Positions 63,588-64,000 of a stretch of DNA of 64,000 nucleotides are shown here, piece by piece. Below the pieces are notes generated by a model. It made no database searches. It was not told where the DNA came from and saw nothing but the letters and a program-made list of their open reading frames with translations. Origin of the DNA: Flavobacterium hibisci. GTDB taxonomy: Bacteria; Bacteroidota; Bacteroidia; Flavobacteriales; Flavobacteriaceae. The DNA lies in assembly GCF_020026925.1 (NCBI RefSeq), contig NZ_JAIQDW010000004.1:186001-250000 (forward strand), given 5' to 3'. Both the position numbers and the translations under genes were made by a program. Position 1 is the stretch's first letter. Each line of letters begins with the position of its first letter.

Positions 63588-63935
63588 ATGAAAATTCTAA
63601 ATTGCATAAATATTTTTTTAGTTGGAATTCCAATAATCCTTGTTGCTTTAGGTTTTGTGATACAACAAAGCAGTGGAAATTTAATTGGTTATGGGGTAAT
63701 GTTTACGCCAGTACTTGGTTTGTTTCAAGTTCTTTCAGGCGTATTACTTTTAATTTATAATCCAAAAGACAAAATGCTAAAATGGTATATATCTGGTGTG
63801 TGCTTATTTTTCTTTTGCTGGATATGCAACTCAAATATCATCTATATACCTTTTTTAGAATTTATCCAATTTGCCCTTCCTCCAATATTGGCAATATATT
63901 TTTCTGTATTAATTTATAAAAAAGCTAATATATGA
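63588..63935 (+). CDS. Small membrane protein of unknown function
   Basis: 115 residues with four hydrophobic segments (about 5-25, 33-57, 66-83, 86-110) and short loops; one loop reads YNPKDKMLKWY. No family recognised. It follows the regulator gene by 68 bp, which hold the second operator, and overlaps the next gene by ATGA, so this is an operon under the GbsR-type protein. Confidence 0.78.
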   Translation: MKILNCINIFLVGIPIILVALGFVIQQSSGNLIGYGVMFTPVLGLFQVLSGVLLLIYNPKDKMLKWYISGVCLFFFCWICNSNIIYIPFLEFIQFALPPILAIYFSVLIYKKANI

Positions 63936-64000
63936 ACCTCAACATCATTTCCTACTTCATTTACCTCAGTATTACCGTCTTCATAATCCTGAGAGTTGGA
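63932..64000 (+). CDS. Start of a further membrane-protein gene (cut by window end)
   Basis: An ATG at 63932 overlaps the previous stop codon (ATGA) and opens 23 codons up to the window end: MNLNIISYFIYLSITVFIIL followed by RVG, a hydrophobic N-terminal segment. The tight overlap and hydrophobic start support a real gene; the function cannot be told. Confidence 0.6.
   Translation, partial: MNLNIISYFIYLSITVFIILRVG

Overview
This 64 kb window is a chromosomal segment from a Flavobacterium-like member of the Bacteroidota. Four things support this: AT-rich DNA; promoters of the Bacteroidota type (TTTG, 19-20 bp, TAnnTTTG) with no Shine-Dalgarno sequences in front of genes; a SusC/SusD pair and Omp85-like barrels; and the gene order rpsL-rpsG-fusA-rpsJ // rplC...rplQ-carA-eno. 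No tRNA, rRNA, CRISPR array, transposase or phage gene was found.

Positions 1-19504 (all minus strand) hold the translation core. The str cluster (rpsL, rpsG, fusA, rpsJ) ends in a strong hairpin terminator at about 16.1 kb. A separate promoter then starts the S10-spc-alpha superoperon (rplC to rplQ, with secY, infA, rpmJ and rpoA). A second promoter sits in the rpsN-rpsH gap, and a structured leader-like hairpin sits between rpsK and rpsD. After the rplQ terminator comes carA with its own promoter, then the 5' part of eno, cut by the window edge.

Positions 19679-26777 (plus strand) encode envelope proteins: an Omp85-like barrel, a SusC-like TonB-dependent transporter with its SusD-like lipoprotein and no nearby glycan enzymes, then an rlmB/trmH-type rRNA methyltransferase whose mRNA may be leaderless.

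Positions 26845-47607 are housekeeping and envelope genes: a rhomboid protease, rarA, a radC-yjjG-like operon, a DUF1287 lipoprotein, mpl, a TPR protein, a 2136-residue alpha-2-macroglobulin-like protein with a CAEQ thioester and an embedded SusC-plug-like motif, a Uma2 nuclease, an S46 dipeptidyl-peptidase, obgE, a CorC/HlyC-type protein, adk and hpt. Positions 47791-59040 carry a sorbosone-dehydrogenase-like lipoprotein, a TonB receptor, a small RHH-PIN toxin-antitoxin pair, purK-purE, an M3 peptidase, a SanA-like protein and a CPA1 antiporter. Gaps here hold long palindromic repeats, one with 30-bp perfect arms.

Positions 59234-64000 are the most unusual part. Two tandem paralogous proteins of about 520 residues and unknown family are divergent from a GbsR/MarR-type regulator gene. 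That gene is followed by a small membrane-protein gene and another overlapping gene cut by the window end. The same 9-8-9 palindrome (AAACTTTCA-N8-TGAAAGTTT) lies over the regulator's promoter and again before the next gene, so this looks like an autoregulated module; separated half-sites lie upstream of the paralogs.
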